From assembly GCF_009711135.1 (NCBI RefSeq), contig NZ_WMIC01000008.1, positions 1 through 64,000 of the forward strand: DNA of 64,000 nt. The letters are read 5' to 3'. Source of the stretch: Flavobacterium sp. LC2016-01. Its GTDB lineage: Bacteria > Bacteroidota > Bacteroidia > Flavobacteriales > Flavobacteriaceae. The notes beneath the pieces are model-generated. The model was given only the letters and a program-made list of their open reading frames with translations, made no database searches and had not been told where the DNA came from. The position numbers and the translations under genes were made by a program. Shown one piece after another: positions 1 through 7,988 of this stretch (within the stretch, counting starts at the first letter, position 1; each line of letters opens with the position of its first letter).

Positions 1-11
1 TGCAAATTTAT

Positions 12-42
12 TTTGGAAAAACGAAAATCCGCTTTATATTTG
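12..42 (+). promoter_or_regulatory. Promoter of first tRNA-Thr
   Basis: TTTG at 12-15 and TATATTTG at 35-42, separated by 19 bp, match the Bacteroidota vegetative promoter consensus (TTTG, then TANNTTTG). The tRNA begins 16 nt after the -7 box. The same promoter is repeated in front of the second tRNA copy. Confidence 0.75.
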
Positions 43-57
43 CACCCGTAATGAGTC

Positions 58-131
58 GCCAGCGTAGCTCAGTTGGCTAGAGCAGCTGATTTGTAATCAG
101 CAGGTCGTGGGTTCGAGTCCCTCCGCCGGCT
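58..131 (+). tRNA. tRNA-Thr (anticodon TGT), copy 1
   Basis: A full cloverleaf folds: 7-bp acceptor stem, D arm with AGTTGG loop, anticodon stem GCTGA/TCAGC closing the loop TTTGTAA (anticodon TGT, decodes ACA), and T loop TTCGAGT. The CCA end is not encoded. Two stem mismatches are visible, A4 against C69 in the acceptor stem and T50 against T64 in the T stem; both also occur in the second copy. Confidence 0.95.
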
Positions 132-140
132 CAACATGAA

Positions 141-168
141 AAACCATTCTTTTTAGAATGGTTTTTTT
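141..168 (+). terminator. Terminator after tRNA-Thr copy 1
   Basis: Ten-bp inverted repeat AAACCATTCT / AGAATGGTTT with a 4-nt loop, running into a T-run; lies 9 nt after the tRNA. Confidence 0.8.
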
Positions 169-192
169 ATTTTAAATATGTTGTAAATTTAT

Positions 193-223
193 TTTGGAAA
201 AACGAAAATCCGCTTTATATTTG
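193..223 (+). promoter_or_regulatory. Promoter of second tRNA-Thr
   Basis: TTTG at 193-196 and TATATTTG at 216-223 (19-bp spacer), identical to the promoter of copy 1 and displaced by exactly 181 bp. Confidence 0.75.
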
Positions 224-238
224 CACCCGTAATGAGTC

Positions 239-312
239 GCCAGCGTAGCTCAGTTGGCTAGAGCAGCTGATTTGTAATCAGCAGGTCGTGGGTTCGAGTC
301 CCTCCGCCGGCT
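239..312 (+). tRNA. tRNA-Thr (anticodon TGT), copy 2
   Basis: Base-for-base identical to the copy at 58-131, including the A4/C69 and T50/T64 mismatches. It lies in a 181-bp tandem repeat that also includes the promoter; identity breaks down only in the downstream terminator. Confidence 0.95.
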
Positions 313-320
313 CAACATAA

Positions 321-350
321 AAACCATCCTTTTTAGGGTGGTTTTTTTTT
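321..350 (+). terminator. Terminator after tRNA-Thr copy 2
   Basis: AAACCATCCT / AGGGTGGTTT hairpin (one G-T pair) followed by nine T. It diverges in sequence from the first copy's terminator but keeps the structure. Confidence 0.8.
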
Positions 351-378
351 ATGCCTAAAATTTAGGGTTTAGTTTTTT

Positions 379-614
379 GTTTCAAGTTTCAGGTTTCAGG
401 TTTCAGGTTCGGGACGCACATTATCATCTTGAGCAAAGTGTATATCGTTGCGCAAAGGGCTTCGACTTCGCTCAGCCTGACAGCGTAATCAGAACGTAAA
501 ACTTGAAACTTGAAACTTGAAACTTGAAACTTGAAACATGGAACTTGAAACATGGAACTTGAAACATGGAACTTGAAACATGGAACTTGAAACTTGAAAC
601 ATAGAACTTGAAAC
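379..614. repeat. TTGAAAC heptad repeat region
   Basis: Left arm of GTTTCAAG/GTTTCAGG units (379-410), a spacer with a block reading CTTCGACTTCGCTCAGCCTG at 460-479, and a right arm of many 7-bp units (ACTTGAA, GAACATG variants) at 500-614. The arms are inverted with respect to each other, so the whole is an imperfect palindrome. The same repeat type recurs near 29,350-29,500 and 47,360-47,435. An open frame on the minus strand here is only a translation of the repeat. Confidence 0.8.
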
Positions 615-661
615 AAAATCATCAGAACTTCGATTTAATATTATAGTAACAATATTTTTCT

Positions 662-669
662 TATGTTTG
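662..669 (+). promoter_or_regulatory. -7 box of DUF5362 gene
   Basis: TATGTTTG matches TANNTTTG; no convincing -33 TTTG. It overlaps the upstream TTG alternative start at 667, which supports the ATG at 694. Confidence 0.45.
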
Positions 670-693
670 TTTCTTAACCAAAAACCTATAATA

Positions 694-1152
694 ATGGAAG
701 AAACTTCAGTATTTGAAAATTTTGAGATGCAGCTCGATCAATCTGCAAAAGATTTTTTAAAGGAAACCGCTAAGTGGGCTTATTTTTTAGCAATTTTAGG
801 ATTTGTCGGAATTGGGTTTTTTGTTTTAATTGCAGTTTTTGCAGGAGCGCTTTTCTCTTCAATGGGAGCTGCAATGCCGGGAATGGGAGCTTACGGAAGT
901 TCTTTCGGCGCGCTAATGAGCTTTTTTTATTTATTAATTGCGGCGGTTTATTTCTTCCCTGTTTACTATTTATTCAAATTTGGTTCAAATGCTAAGAGAG
1001 CGTTCAGAGATAATGATTCTGAAGCGTTAACATCGTCTTTGGGATATTTAAAATCGCACTATAAATTTATTGGTATTTTAATGGTTTCTATTTTGGTATT
1101 GTATGCATTGTTTTTCTTGCTTGCTATTACTGGAGTTTTATTAGGAAGATAG
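694..1152 (+). CDS. DUF5362 family membrane protein
   Basis: Small integral membrane protein of 152 residues. A soluble N-terminus of about 30 residues is followed by hydrophobic segments near residues 31-55, 72-95 and 128-150, with a Gly/Met/Ala-rich stretch between the first two. The pattern FENFEMQLDQSAKDFL followed by a hydrophobic block resembles the Bacteroidota family DUF5362, whose function is unknown. I chose ATG 694 over the upstream TTG because a TATGTTTG promoter box covers that alternative. It is monocistronic and ends in a terminator shared with the convergent gene. Confidence 0.75.
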   Translation: MEETSVFENFEMQLDQSAKDFLKETAKWAYFLAILGFVGIGFFVLIAVFAGALFSSMGAAMPGMGAYGSSFGALMSFFYLLIAAVYFFPVYYLFKFGSNAKRAFRDNDSEALTSSLGYLKSHYKFIGILMVSILVLYALFFLLAITGVLLGR

Positions 1153-1182
1153 TTTTCGAATAAAAACTTAGAATTTTGATAT

Positions 1183-1217
1183 AAAAAAAACGTCCTGAAT
1201 TTCAGGACGTTTTTTTG
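1183..1217. terminator. Bidirectional terminator
   Basis: AACGTCCTGAA / TTCAGGACGTT hairpin flanked by an A-run on the left and a T-run on the right, so it can stop both convergent genes (end 1152 on plus, end 1220 on minus). Confidence 0.85.
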
Positions 1218-1219
1218 TT

Positions 1220-1957
1220 TTATTCTGTAGCTGTAGGAGCTTTTTGTTCCTGCTTTTTAATATCAGCAACATACTTGGTTAATTTCTTTCCGTAAAGCGA
1301 TTGTGCTACTTTTGGCGTCATCGATTTCTGAATTGTATCTAAGAATTTAATATTGATGTCGTAAATCTCAGCTAAAGCAATATAAGGTGCAATTTCATGA
1401 TCTTTGTTGTTAAGAGCGAAGTTTGTTGCATACAAATATTTTCTTTTGATATTTGATTCTTGTTTTGCGTTTAAGCTGTCGATCGCTTTTTGGTCGTTTC
1501 TTTTCATTGCTTTAAATCTTGGTTCAACCAAAGCCAGACTTTCGTCATTGAAACGACTGTTTATTTTTCTGTACTCTTCATATAATTCCTGATTTTTAGA
1601 TCCTGTGATTTTAGCGCTATAAATAAAGTTATCTAAGTTTGTATCAATATTTATATTTCCAGGTTCTGCAAAGAATAAAATATTATTGTCCATTGAATTT
1701 GTTACGCCTCTGTCTAAAAACAAGTAAAGCATTTCTGGAGATTCAAGTTTGATATCACACTCAAAAGCTGCGTTTCCGTCAATTTTGATACTGTCAATTG
1801 CAACAAGCGAAGTGTCAACAATTCTTTGAATATATAAAGTTCCTTTTTTTAATCCTTTAATGTTTCCTGTGATGTGCAGGTTGTCAGCAGATTCATTTTT
1901 TTTGCTGCATGATGCTAGTAGGGCAATTGCAGCAAAGGCAATAATTGATTTTTTCAT
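1220..1957 (-). CDS. DUF4369-like lipoprotein
   Basis: 245-residue lipoprotein: MKKSIIAFAAIALLASC gives a lipobox with Cys17. The N-terminal half (residues about 25-125, ITGNIKGLKKGTLYIQR onwards) looks like DUF4369, the beta-rich domain often fused to thioredoxin-like domains in Bacteroidota. Here no thioredoxin CxxC follows; the second half is a charged helical region ending in a low-complexity tail. Function unknown; probably periplasmic or outer-membrane anchored. Monocistronic. Confidence 0.75.
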   Translation of the reverse strand: MKKSIIAFAAIALLASCSKKNESADNLHITGNIKGLKKGTLYIQRIVDTSLVAIDSIKIDGNAAFECDIKLESPEMLYLFLDRGVTNSMDNNILFFAEPGNINIDTNLDNFIYSAKITGSKNQELYEEYRKINSRFNDESLALVEPRFKAMKRNDQKAIDSLNAKQESNIKRKYLYATNFALNNKDHEIAPYIALAEIYDINIKFLDTIQKSMTPKVAQSLYGKKLTKYVADIKKQEQKAPTATE

Positions 1958-2028
1958 TGGTTTTTAGATTTTGGTGCAAAATAAAGAAAATAGTTTGAAT
2001 GCAGCTATGGTGATTTAAATTTTAATAA

Positions 2029-2062
2029 AAAATAAATCCCAATCTATTTCTAAATTGGGATT
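2029..2062 (-). terminator. Terminator of lipoprotein gene
   Basis: Hairpin AATCCCAAT / ATTGGGATT followed on the minus strand by a T-rich tract; lies downstream of the gene ending at 2090. Confidence 0.75.
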
Positions 2063-2089
2063 CATTGTATTTTTATAAAAATGAGACTT

Positions 2090-2896
2090 TTACATTTGCA
2101 GGTTGTAAGCCACACCGCTTTCGTGTGTATACGTAAATTTGCTGTCGCAGTCATTGTTTCCGTAGTCAATAACTCCTTTTAGGAACCCGCCTTCAATTTT
2201 TAATTTTCCTTTTGAAATGTATTGGCAAGAATATTTTTTAACTAAAGTTTCTTGAACTGTCAATGTTAATGTTGCGCCTTTGTCTGTTGTTACCGTATGA
2301 GTTCCCTCAGTCATTTCGTATACATTATCTTCAAGAACAAGAGGAGTGTCAACACCAGCAGTTTGTTTTACTGTGTATGATCCAGAATTTGTGTATACTC
2401 TTCCTAATAAATCAGTAAATTTTCCATTTGTTACTTTTCTGGTAAATTGAGGAACTGTTGCAACAGTTGTAGTATTTGTGTATTCAATTGTTCCTTCCAA
2501 TTTTATTCCGTTAATAGAATAATCAATTCTTTCAATTGTTAATTTGCTTCCTGTAGTAGTCACGGGTCCAGAAAGTGTAAGTTTTAATTTTCCTTTTCTT
2601 GTAAGTTGATTGTCTACACAGCCTGTAGTTCCGTAATCTACTGTATAAACTCTAGGATAAGCTGTTCCAGAAACAGTAATTGTTGCGCAAACTGCGGCTG
2701 CAGGTTTTGACGTACCCGAACTGTTTGTTACAGATAATCCGGTGTTTACATCCATTTCGTTTGCAGCGTCAATTGAAATTGAAGCTCCTACTGCAGTTGT
2801 GTCGGTTTGATTTACGGTTTGATTGTCGCTAGAACAAGAAATGTAGGTTAGCGCTGTTACACAAATAGTTGTAACAAAAATGGCAATTTTTTTCAT
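2090..2896 (-). CDS. Hypothetical lipoprotein
   Basis: 268-residue protein. From ATG 2896 it starts MKKIAIFVTTICVTALTYISC, a lipoprotein signal with a Cys at 21. The mature part is Thr/Ser/Gly-rich and beta-strand-like with few helices. I do not recognise the family. A longer frame begins at 2944, but a TACATTTG promoter box on the minus strand (2933-2940) overlaps that start, so 2896 is preferred. Probably surface or periplasmic. Confidence 0.7.
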   Translation of the reverse strand: MKKIAIFVTTICVTALTYISCSSDNQTVNQTDTTAVGASISIDAANEMDVNTGLSVTNSSGTSKPAAAVCATITVSGTAYPRVYTVDYGTTGCVDNQLTRKGKLKLTLSGPVTTTGSKLTIERIDYSINGIKLEGTIEYTNTTTVATVPQFTRKVTNGKFTDLLGRVYTNSGSYTVKQTAGVDTPLVLEDNVYEMTEGTHTVTTDKGATLTLTVQETLVKKYSCQYISKGKLKIEGGFLKGVIDYGNNDCDSKFTYTHESGVAYNLQM

Positions 2897-2932
2897 AGCA
2901 GTTTTTTGTTTAAAGTTAGATTTAAAGGTGTT

Positions 2933-2961
2933 CAAATGTAACAAAAAAAAATAATTGCAAT
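2933..2961 (-). promoter_or_regulatory. Promoter of lipoprotein gene
   Basis: On the minus strand ATTG (2958-2961), 17 bp, then TACATTTG (2933-2940), matching TANNTTTG. The downstream ATG is at 2896. Confidence 0.6.
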
Positions 2962-3040
2962 AGAAAAAAATAATAGAGTACGCATAATGGGACCTACAGT
3001 GCTAAATATGCAAATAAAATCGTATTGTTTTAAGACAATT

Positions 3041-3466
3041 TTACTTTTTGCTTTTGTAGAAAAAATAGCCAAGAACTCCAGTTAGAATCGGCAGAAGAAA
3101 ATTAAAAACTAAACCCATATTTTTTAATTGAGCAATATAATCTTCTTTAGAATTAATTTCTTCTGTTCGTGGCAATATGACTAGAACAACAGTGATAAAA
3201 GTAAGATAAAGTATAGAAGTTCCTATCGCGAGGTAAAAATATATTTTATCCTTTAACTGTTCTTCGAAAAGTTTTTGACTAAAAAAAGTGCTGCTCATTA
3301 TCAAGGCAAATATAGATGCCAGATATTTGGCAAACCAAGTCATAACTTCTTTTGGTATTGGTTTAAAAATACCAAAAAGCAAGTGATAACCAACAAAAAT
3401 TAATAATAACATGGTCCAGATAAACCACAGTTTGATTAATTGTTTTTGTGCTATAAAAAATGTCAT
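3041..3466 (-). CDS. Hypothetical four-helix membrane protein
   Basis: 141 residues with four predicted membrane helices (about 10-30, 45-63, 77-100, 112-135) and a Lys-rich C-terminus. No family recognised. Its ATG follows the TAA of the upstream gene directly (TAAATG), so the two are translationally coupled and probably function together at the envelope. Confidence 0.65.
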   Translation of the reverse strand: MTFFIAQKQLIKLWFIWTMLLLIFVGYHLLFGIFKPIPKEVMTWFAKYLASIFALIMSSTFFSQKLFEEQLKDKIYFYLAIGTSILYLTFITVVLVILPRTEEINSKEDYIAQLKNMGLVFNFLLPILTGVLGYFFYKSKK

Positions 3467-4393
3467 TTAGTGTGGCGTATTAGGTTTAAAACTGTTTTTG
3501 ATCTGTTTTTCAAATTCATAAGTAGGATCTTCAAGTACTTTGGCATCTCCCAATTGTCCTTCTTTTTTTATTTCGAATAATTTGACGATTATCGAATATT
3601 CATCTGTAAACTTATTTTCAGGATTTGAAAGTAATTTGTTTAGCTCTGGAATGGATTTCCAATTCGAGTCTAATGCATCAGTTTCATAGATTTTGCTAAA
3701 TTCTTCTAAGCTAAATCCAGCCGGGTTTTCTCCAAGAATTTTTTTAGTTACTAAGAATAAATAGAATCTGGAATATCCTTCTTCGACACAAGAAAATTGA
3801 AACCATGAACATTCTTTGTTGGGTTTGCATTGTTCTGTATAGATTGTTTTTCCATCTTTTGTAATGCATTCTTTTCGGGTAATGATGGCGTAATTTCCGT
3901 TTCCGACATCAAAATATTTATAATTCCCGATTTCGATTTTTAATCTTTTTTCTAAAACACCAGTGAGTTGTGAATTGAGCTGTTTTAAAGGAATTCCTTT
4001 TTTGAAGTAAGGAGTGAGGTAAACCGTTTTGGTTGGATTTAATTTTTGGAAATAAGTAACATAATTAGGCAACGGATTTTTCATCATTGCCACCGTACAT
4101 CCGTTATCTTCTTTAGGTCCTGGATGATCAGGGCAATTATCTTCTGAGTCAGGTACGCCATCGCCATCTCTGTCGGAACAGCCTTGTGCAGGTACTTCTC
4201 CTTTCAAATTTGGACAAGCATCATATTTGTCAATTATGCCGTCGCTGTCACTATCTAATAAGCCATTTTTTGAAATACTGTCTAATTGCTTTTGCAACTT
4301 GGCAACTTCCAATTCTTTAGACCGAAATTCTTTGTTTGAAACGCAGGAAAAAAAGAATATACAAGAAACGATCAAGAGTATTGATTTCTTCAT
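3467..4393 (-). CDS. Lipoprotein with thrombospondin type 3 repeats
   Basis: 308 residues. Lipoprotein signal MKKSILLIVSCIFFFSC (Cys17), a short helical segment, then two calcium-binding type 3 repeats (DSDSDGIIDKYDACPN and DRDGDGVPDSEDNCPD, about residues 47-97). In most Bacteroidota proteins such repeats lead into an OmpA peptidoglycan-binding domain; here the remaining 200 residues are unrelated to OmpA and have several Cys residues. Likely an outer-membrane lipoprotein, co-transcribed with the small membrane protein immediately downstream. Confidence 0.75.
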   Translation of the reverse strand: MKKSILLIVSCIFFFSCVSNKEFRSKELEVAKLQKQLDSISKNGLLDSDSDGIIDKYDACPNLKGEVPAQGCSDRDGDGVPDSEDNCPDHPGPKEDNGCTVAMMKNPLPNYVTYFQKLNPTKTVYLTPYFKKGIPLKQLNSQLTGVLEKRLKIEIGNYKYFDVGNGNYAIITRKECITKDGKTIYTEQCKPNKECSWFQFSCVEEGYSRFYLFLVTKKILGENPAGFSLEEFSKIYETDALDSNWKSIPELNKLLSNPENKFTDEYSIIVKLFEIKKEGQLGDAKVLEDPTYEFEKQIKNSFKPNTPH

Positions 4394-4503
4394 CTATTTG
4401 GTTTTTTCTTGTAGATTAAGTTTTCTAGCTTTTTTGGAATTATAAAGTTAAAAAAATATTCCAACTAAACTTATTATAAGTAATTGTTTTTCAGTTAATT
4501 GAA

Positions 4504-4541
4504 TAAAAAAACCTGCAAATATAAACTTGCAGGTTTTCAGT
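4504..4541 (-). terminator. Terminator of htpG
   Basis: Hairpin AAACCTGCAA / TTGCAGGTTT followed by a T-run on the minus strand, 25 nt past the htpG stop codon. Confidence 0.8.
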
Positions 4542-4565
4542 TATAAAGGGTAAGATTTTAAAATC

Positions 4566-6449
4566 TTATTTAATCATCTCAAAACTTCTTTTAACGAAAG
4601 CAGTTAAAGCTTCACCTTTTAATAGGTTCTGTGATAATTTTGCTAAGTCTAAAGCTTGTTTTACCAAGTGTTCTTGGTGTGTTTTATCTTCAGTGTTTAA
4701 AATGCTTGAAGCTAAATCAGAATTTGTATTTACCACCAAATTGTACATTTCCGGCATATTTCCCATTCCGAACATTCCGCCTCCGCCAGTCTGGCTCATT
4801 TCTTTCATTCTTCGCATAAATTCTGGCTGCGTAATAATGAAAGGCGCTGCCTGAGAATCCATAGCTTCTAATTGTACGCTGTATGCTTTTGGAATATAAG
4901 CTTCTAAAGAAGTTTTTAAAGTTTCTTTTTCTTCGTCAGATAATTTAGAAATTGTGTTTTCGTCTTTTTTGATTAAATTATCAACATGATCAGAATCGAC
5001 ACGAACAAAAGTTAAATCACTGTTGTCACCTTCAATTTTCTGAATTAAATGCGAGATAATTGGAGAATCTAAAAGTAATACTTCGTATCCTTTATCTTTT
5101 GCAGCTTCAATATAAGAATGTTGTGCATCTTTGTTTCCAGCATAAAGAACTACAAGTTTACCATCTTTGTCAGTTTGGTTTTCTTTTAGTTTTTCTTTTA
5201 ATTCTTCTAAAGTAAAATACGTATTATCTACAGTTGGGTACAATACAAATGCGCCTGCTTTTTCGTAGAATTTATCTTCCGAAAGCATTCCGTATTCTAA
5301 AACGATTTTAATATCGTTCCATTTTGCTTCGAAATCAGCACGGTTTTCGTTGAATAAAGATTTTAATTTATCAGCAACTTTACGTGTAATGTAGTTTGAA
5401 ATCTTCTTCACTGCACCATCTGCCTGTAAACCTGAACGAGAAACGTTCAATGGAATATCTGGAGAATCGATTACACCTTTTAACATGGTCAAAAATTCAG
5501 GAACAATTCCTTCTACGTTATCAGTAACGTAAACTTGGTTTTGGTACAATTGAATTTTATCTTTCTGGATCTGCATGTCGTTTCCTAATTTCGGGAAATA
5601 CAAAATACCAGTTAAGTTAAAAGGATAATCTACATTTAAATGAATGTTAAACAACGGATCTTCAAATTGCATTGGATACAATTCTCTGTAGAAGTTTTTG
5701 TAATCTTCATCAGATAATTCAGAAGGCTGTTTTGTCCAAGCTGGGTTTGGGTTGTTGATGATGTTGTCAATTTCGACAGTTTCATTAACGTAATCTTCAG
5801 GAGCATCTTCTGGTCTTGGAAGTGTTTCTGTTCTAGTTCCAAATTTAATTGGAATAGGCATGAACTTATTGTATTTGCTCAATAAACCGCTGATTTTAGA
5901 ATCTTCTAAGAACTCTAAAGAATCTTCAGCAATGTGAAGAATAATTTCAGTACCACGTGAAGTTTTGTCAGCTGGCTCTAAAGTAAATTCAGGGCTTCCG
6001 TCACATGTCCAGTGTGCAGCTGGTTCTTCTTTGTATGATTTTGTAATGATTTCTACTTTTTCAGCAACCATAAATGCAGAGTAGAAACCAAGACCAAAGT
6101 GACCAATAATTCCAGAATCTTTTGCAGAATCTTTGTATTTGTCTAAGAATTCTTCGGCACCAGAAAAAGCAACTTGATTGATGTATTTTTCAACTTCGTC
6201 AGCCGTCATTCCTAAACCTTGGTCGATAATATGGATTTTTTTGCCTTCTTTGTCTACTTTAATTTCGATAACCGGATTTCCATATTCAACTTTAGCTTCG
6301 CCAATGCTGATTAGGTGTTTTAATTTTAAAGTAGCGTCTGTTCCGTTTGAAACCAGCTCACGCAAGAAGATTTCGTGATCGCTGTATAAGAACTTTTTGA
6401 TTAAGGGAAAGATGTTTTCTACAGAAACATTAATTTTACCTGTTGTCAT
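4566..6449 (-). CDS. htpG: Molecular chaperone HtpG (Hsp90)
   Basis: 627 residues, the usual length for bacterial Hsp90. The N-terminal GHKL ATPase shows FLRELVSNGTDATLKL, DQGLGMT and GHFGLGFYSAFMVA; the middle domain has the catalytic-loop Arg segment PLNVSRSGLQ; a C-terminal dimerisation domain follows with a Gly/Met-rich patch (GGGGMFGMGNMPEM) near residue 560. It is an ATP-driven cytosolic chaperone dimer. Monocistronic. Start ATG 6449 gives MTTGKINVSVE, the expected N-terminus. Confidence 0.97.
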   Translation of the reverse strand: MTTGKINVSVENIFPLIKKFLYSDHEIFLRELVSNGTDATLKLKHLISIGEAKVEYGNPVIEIKVDKEGKKIHIIDQGLGMTADEVEKYINQVAFSGAEEFLDKYKDSAKDSGIIGHFGLGFYSAFMVAEKVEIITKSYKEEPAAHWTCDGSPEFTLEPADKTSRGTEIILHIAEDSLEFLEDSKISGLLSKYNKFMPIPIKFGTRTETLPRPEDAPEDYVNETVEIDNIINNPNPAWTKQPSELSDEDYKNFYRELYPMQFEDPLFNIHLNVDYPFNLTGILYFPKLGNDMQIQKDKIQLYQNQVYVTDNVEGIVPEFLTMLKGVIDSPDIPLNVSRSGLQADGAVKKISNYITRKVADKLKSLFNENRADFEAKWNDIKIVLEYGMLSEDKFYEKAGAFVLYPTVDNTYFTLEELKEKLKENQTDKDGKLVVLYAGNKDAQHSYIEAAKDKGYEVLLLDSPIISHLIQKIEGDNSDLTFVRVDSDHVDNLIKKDENTISKLSDEEKETLKTSLEAYIPKAYSVQLEAMDSQAAPFIITQPEFMRRMKEMSQTGGGGMFGMGNMPEMYNLVVNTNSDLASSILNTEDKTHQEHLVKQALDLAKLSQNLLKGEALTAFVKRSFEMIK

Positions 6450-6564
6450 ATTTTTTTAATTTTTGAGTTTAATGTGATGATTTTCATTTGTTCAAATAGA
6501 ATACCAATTATTTTTTGGGTGACAAATTGGCGGAAGTGTTAATTTTGAAAGAAAATAAATAGAT

Positions 6565-6601
6565 TTTGGAAGAGAATTTATCTCAACGAGTCGTATATTT
6601 G
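6565..6601 (+). promoter_or_regulatory. Promoter of lipoprotein/OmpA operon
   Basis: TATATTTG at 6594-6601 with a TTTG at 6565-6568; the 25-bp spacer is slightly longer than usual, so the -33 assignment is weak. Confidence 0.5.
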
Positions 6602-6651
6602 TGGTATAATAATTGTTAAACGCGTAAGTATTAACTTAAATAATGTACAAA

Positions 6652-7155
6652 ATGAAGAAAATTATTTTCATTTGCATGATCGCCACGATGTTTTTCGCGT
6701 GTAAATCATCTTCGTCTACAACGGCTGCAACAGAAGCGCCAACACTTTCTACTAAACTTGACAAATCGACTCAAGTAGCAATTAAAGGAAATTGGGTATT
6801 AACCAATGTATCTTATCCGGGTTCTGATTATATTAAGGTGACTTCATTTGATCTTGCCGATTCAAAATGTTTTATTGGCAGTACTTGGAATTTTATTTCT
6901 AACAATAATAAAGGTACTATGGCTTTGACTGCACCTAGCTGTACAGCATTTACTTCACCAATTGTTTGGAGTATAAACAATCAGGGACTTTTTGTTCTTA
7001 AAATTGTTAATCCTGGAACAAAATCTAAAAACGTGAAAGAAGGTTATTTGCTTAAAGTTGCTGGACTGAGTGATAATTCTTTTCAATTAATCGACAACAT
7101 TAATGTAGGCGGACAAGTTAAAGACGTTACATACCAATTTCAAAGAGCTAACTAA
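6652..7155 (+). CDS. Lipocalin-like lipoprotein
   Basis: 167 residues from ATG 6652 (an alternative ATG lies three codons upstream). Signal MKKIIFICMIATMFFAC with a lipobox Cys17, a Ser/Thr linker, then a compact beta-rich domain (GNWVLTNVSYPG ... YQFQRAN) resembling lipocalin-like domains that bind small hydrophobic ligands. The ligand is unknown. It is followed 30 bp later by the OmpA-like lipoprotein, so the pair likely forms an envelope operon. Confidence 0.7.
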   Translation: MKKIIFICMIATMFFACKSSSSTTAATEAPTLSTKLDKSTQVAIKGNWVLTNVSYPGSDYIKVTSFDLADSKCFIGSTWNFISNNNKGTMALTAPSCTAFTSPIVWSINNQGLFVLKIVNPGTKSKNVKEGYLLKVAGLSDNSFQLIDNINVGGQVKDVTYQFQRAN

Positions 7156-7185
7156 GAAAGCTAATTAATATTAAAATATATACAC

Positions 7186-7881
7186 ATGAGAAAGATAACT
7201 GTTTTAGGGTTGAGTAGTTTACTTATATTGACTAGTTTTTTTGTAAGCTGTGATTCAGTAAAAAATGCAAATAATACGCAAAAAGGTGCCGGAATTGGAG
7301 TAGTTGCCGGAGGTCTTATTGGTGGTATTCTAGGAAACAATTTAGGACATGGAGGAAACGCTGCTTTAGGTGCTGCTATTGGTGCAGCTGTAGGTGGAGG
7401 AACCGGAGCCCTTATTGGAAATAAAATGGATAAACAGGCTCGTGAAATCGATCAGGCGCTTCCTGGTGCAGATGTTGAAAGAGTAGGTGAAGGAATTCAC
7501 TTGACGCTTAACGAAAATGCTGTACGTTTTGATACTAACAAATCGACTTTGACTGCTACTGCAAAAGCAAATTTAGATAAATTAGTTCCTGTATTTACAG
7601 ATTACGGTGATACTGATATTCAGATTTTTGGTTATACAGATAACACTGGAAAACCAGAGTACAACTTGACACTTTCAGGACAAAGAGCAGCTTCTGTTCA
7701 GGCTTACTTAGTTTCTAAAGGATTAAAATCAAGCCGTTTCAAAACTTCAGGTTTGGGAATTGTTGATCCAATTGCAACAAATGATACGCCAGAAGGAAGA
7801 GCTCAAAACCGTCGTGTAGAGTTCTCAATTACTGCAAATGACAAAATGGTTAATGACGCAAAAGCTGAATCTGGAAAATAA
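7186..7881 (+). CDS. OmpA family lipoprotein with glycine zipper
   Basis: 231 residues. Lipoprotein signal ending FVSC (Cys22); a glycine-zipper segment (residues about 37-85, many GxxxG such as GVVAGGLIGGILG); then an OmpA C-terminal peptidoglycan-binding domain (about 100-218) with FDTNKSTLTATAKANLDKL, IFGYTDNTG and the RAQNRRVEF motif that binds diaminopimelate. It anchors the outer membrane to the cell wall. Similar in plan to YiaD/Pal proteins. Second gene of the operon starting near 6652. Confidence 0.85.
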   Translation: MRKITVLGLSSLLILTSFFVSCDSVKNANNTQKGAGIGVVAGGLIGGILGNNLGHGGNAALGAAIGAAVGGGTGALIGNKMDKQAREIDQALPGADVERVGEGIHLTLNENAVRFDTNKSTLTATAKANLDKLVPVFTDYGDTDIQIFGYTDNTGKPEYNLTLSGQRAASVQAYLVSKGLKSSRFKTSGLGIVDPIATNDTPEGRAQNRRVEFSITANDKMVNDAKAESGK

Positions 7882-7905
7882 TTTCAGAAGACAATAAAAA
7901 ATCTT

Positions 7906-7941
7906 AAAAGCTGTTTCAGTAATTGAAGCAGCTTTTTTTTT
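7906..7941 (+). terminator. Terminator of OmpA operon
   Basis: AAGCTGTTTC / GAAGCAGCTT hairpin followed by a T-run. Confidence 0.8.
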
Positions 7942-7970
7942 GACTTTAGGAATTAAACATTGTAAATTTG
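7939..7970 (+). promoter_or_regulatory. Promoter of ABC ATPase gene
   Basis: TTTG at 7939-7942, a 20-bp spacer and TAAATTTG at 7963-7970. It starts inside the T-run of the preceding terminator. The box overlaps the TTG at 7968, ruling that start out in favour of ATG 7989. Confidence 0.7.
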
Positions 7971-7988
7971 AACTCTCAAATTCAACTC

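Noticed and set aside
379..614. CRISPR-like array or a 77-residue minus-strand gene
   Set aside because: Units are 7 bp without unique spacers, and the frame is a translation of the repeat (FQVPCFKF repeated). No cas genes nearby.
667..693. TTG start upstream of the DUF5362 gene
   Set aside because: Overlaps a TATGTTTG -7 box; ATG 694 is a better start.
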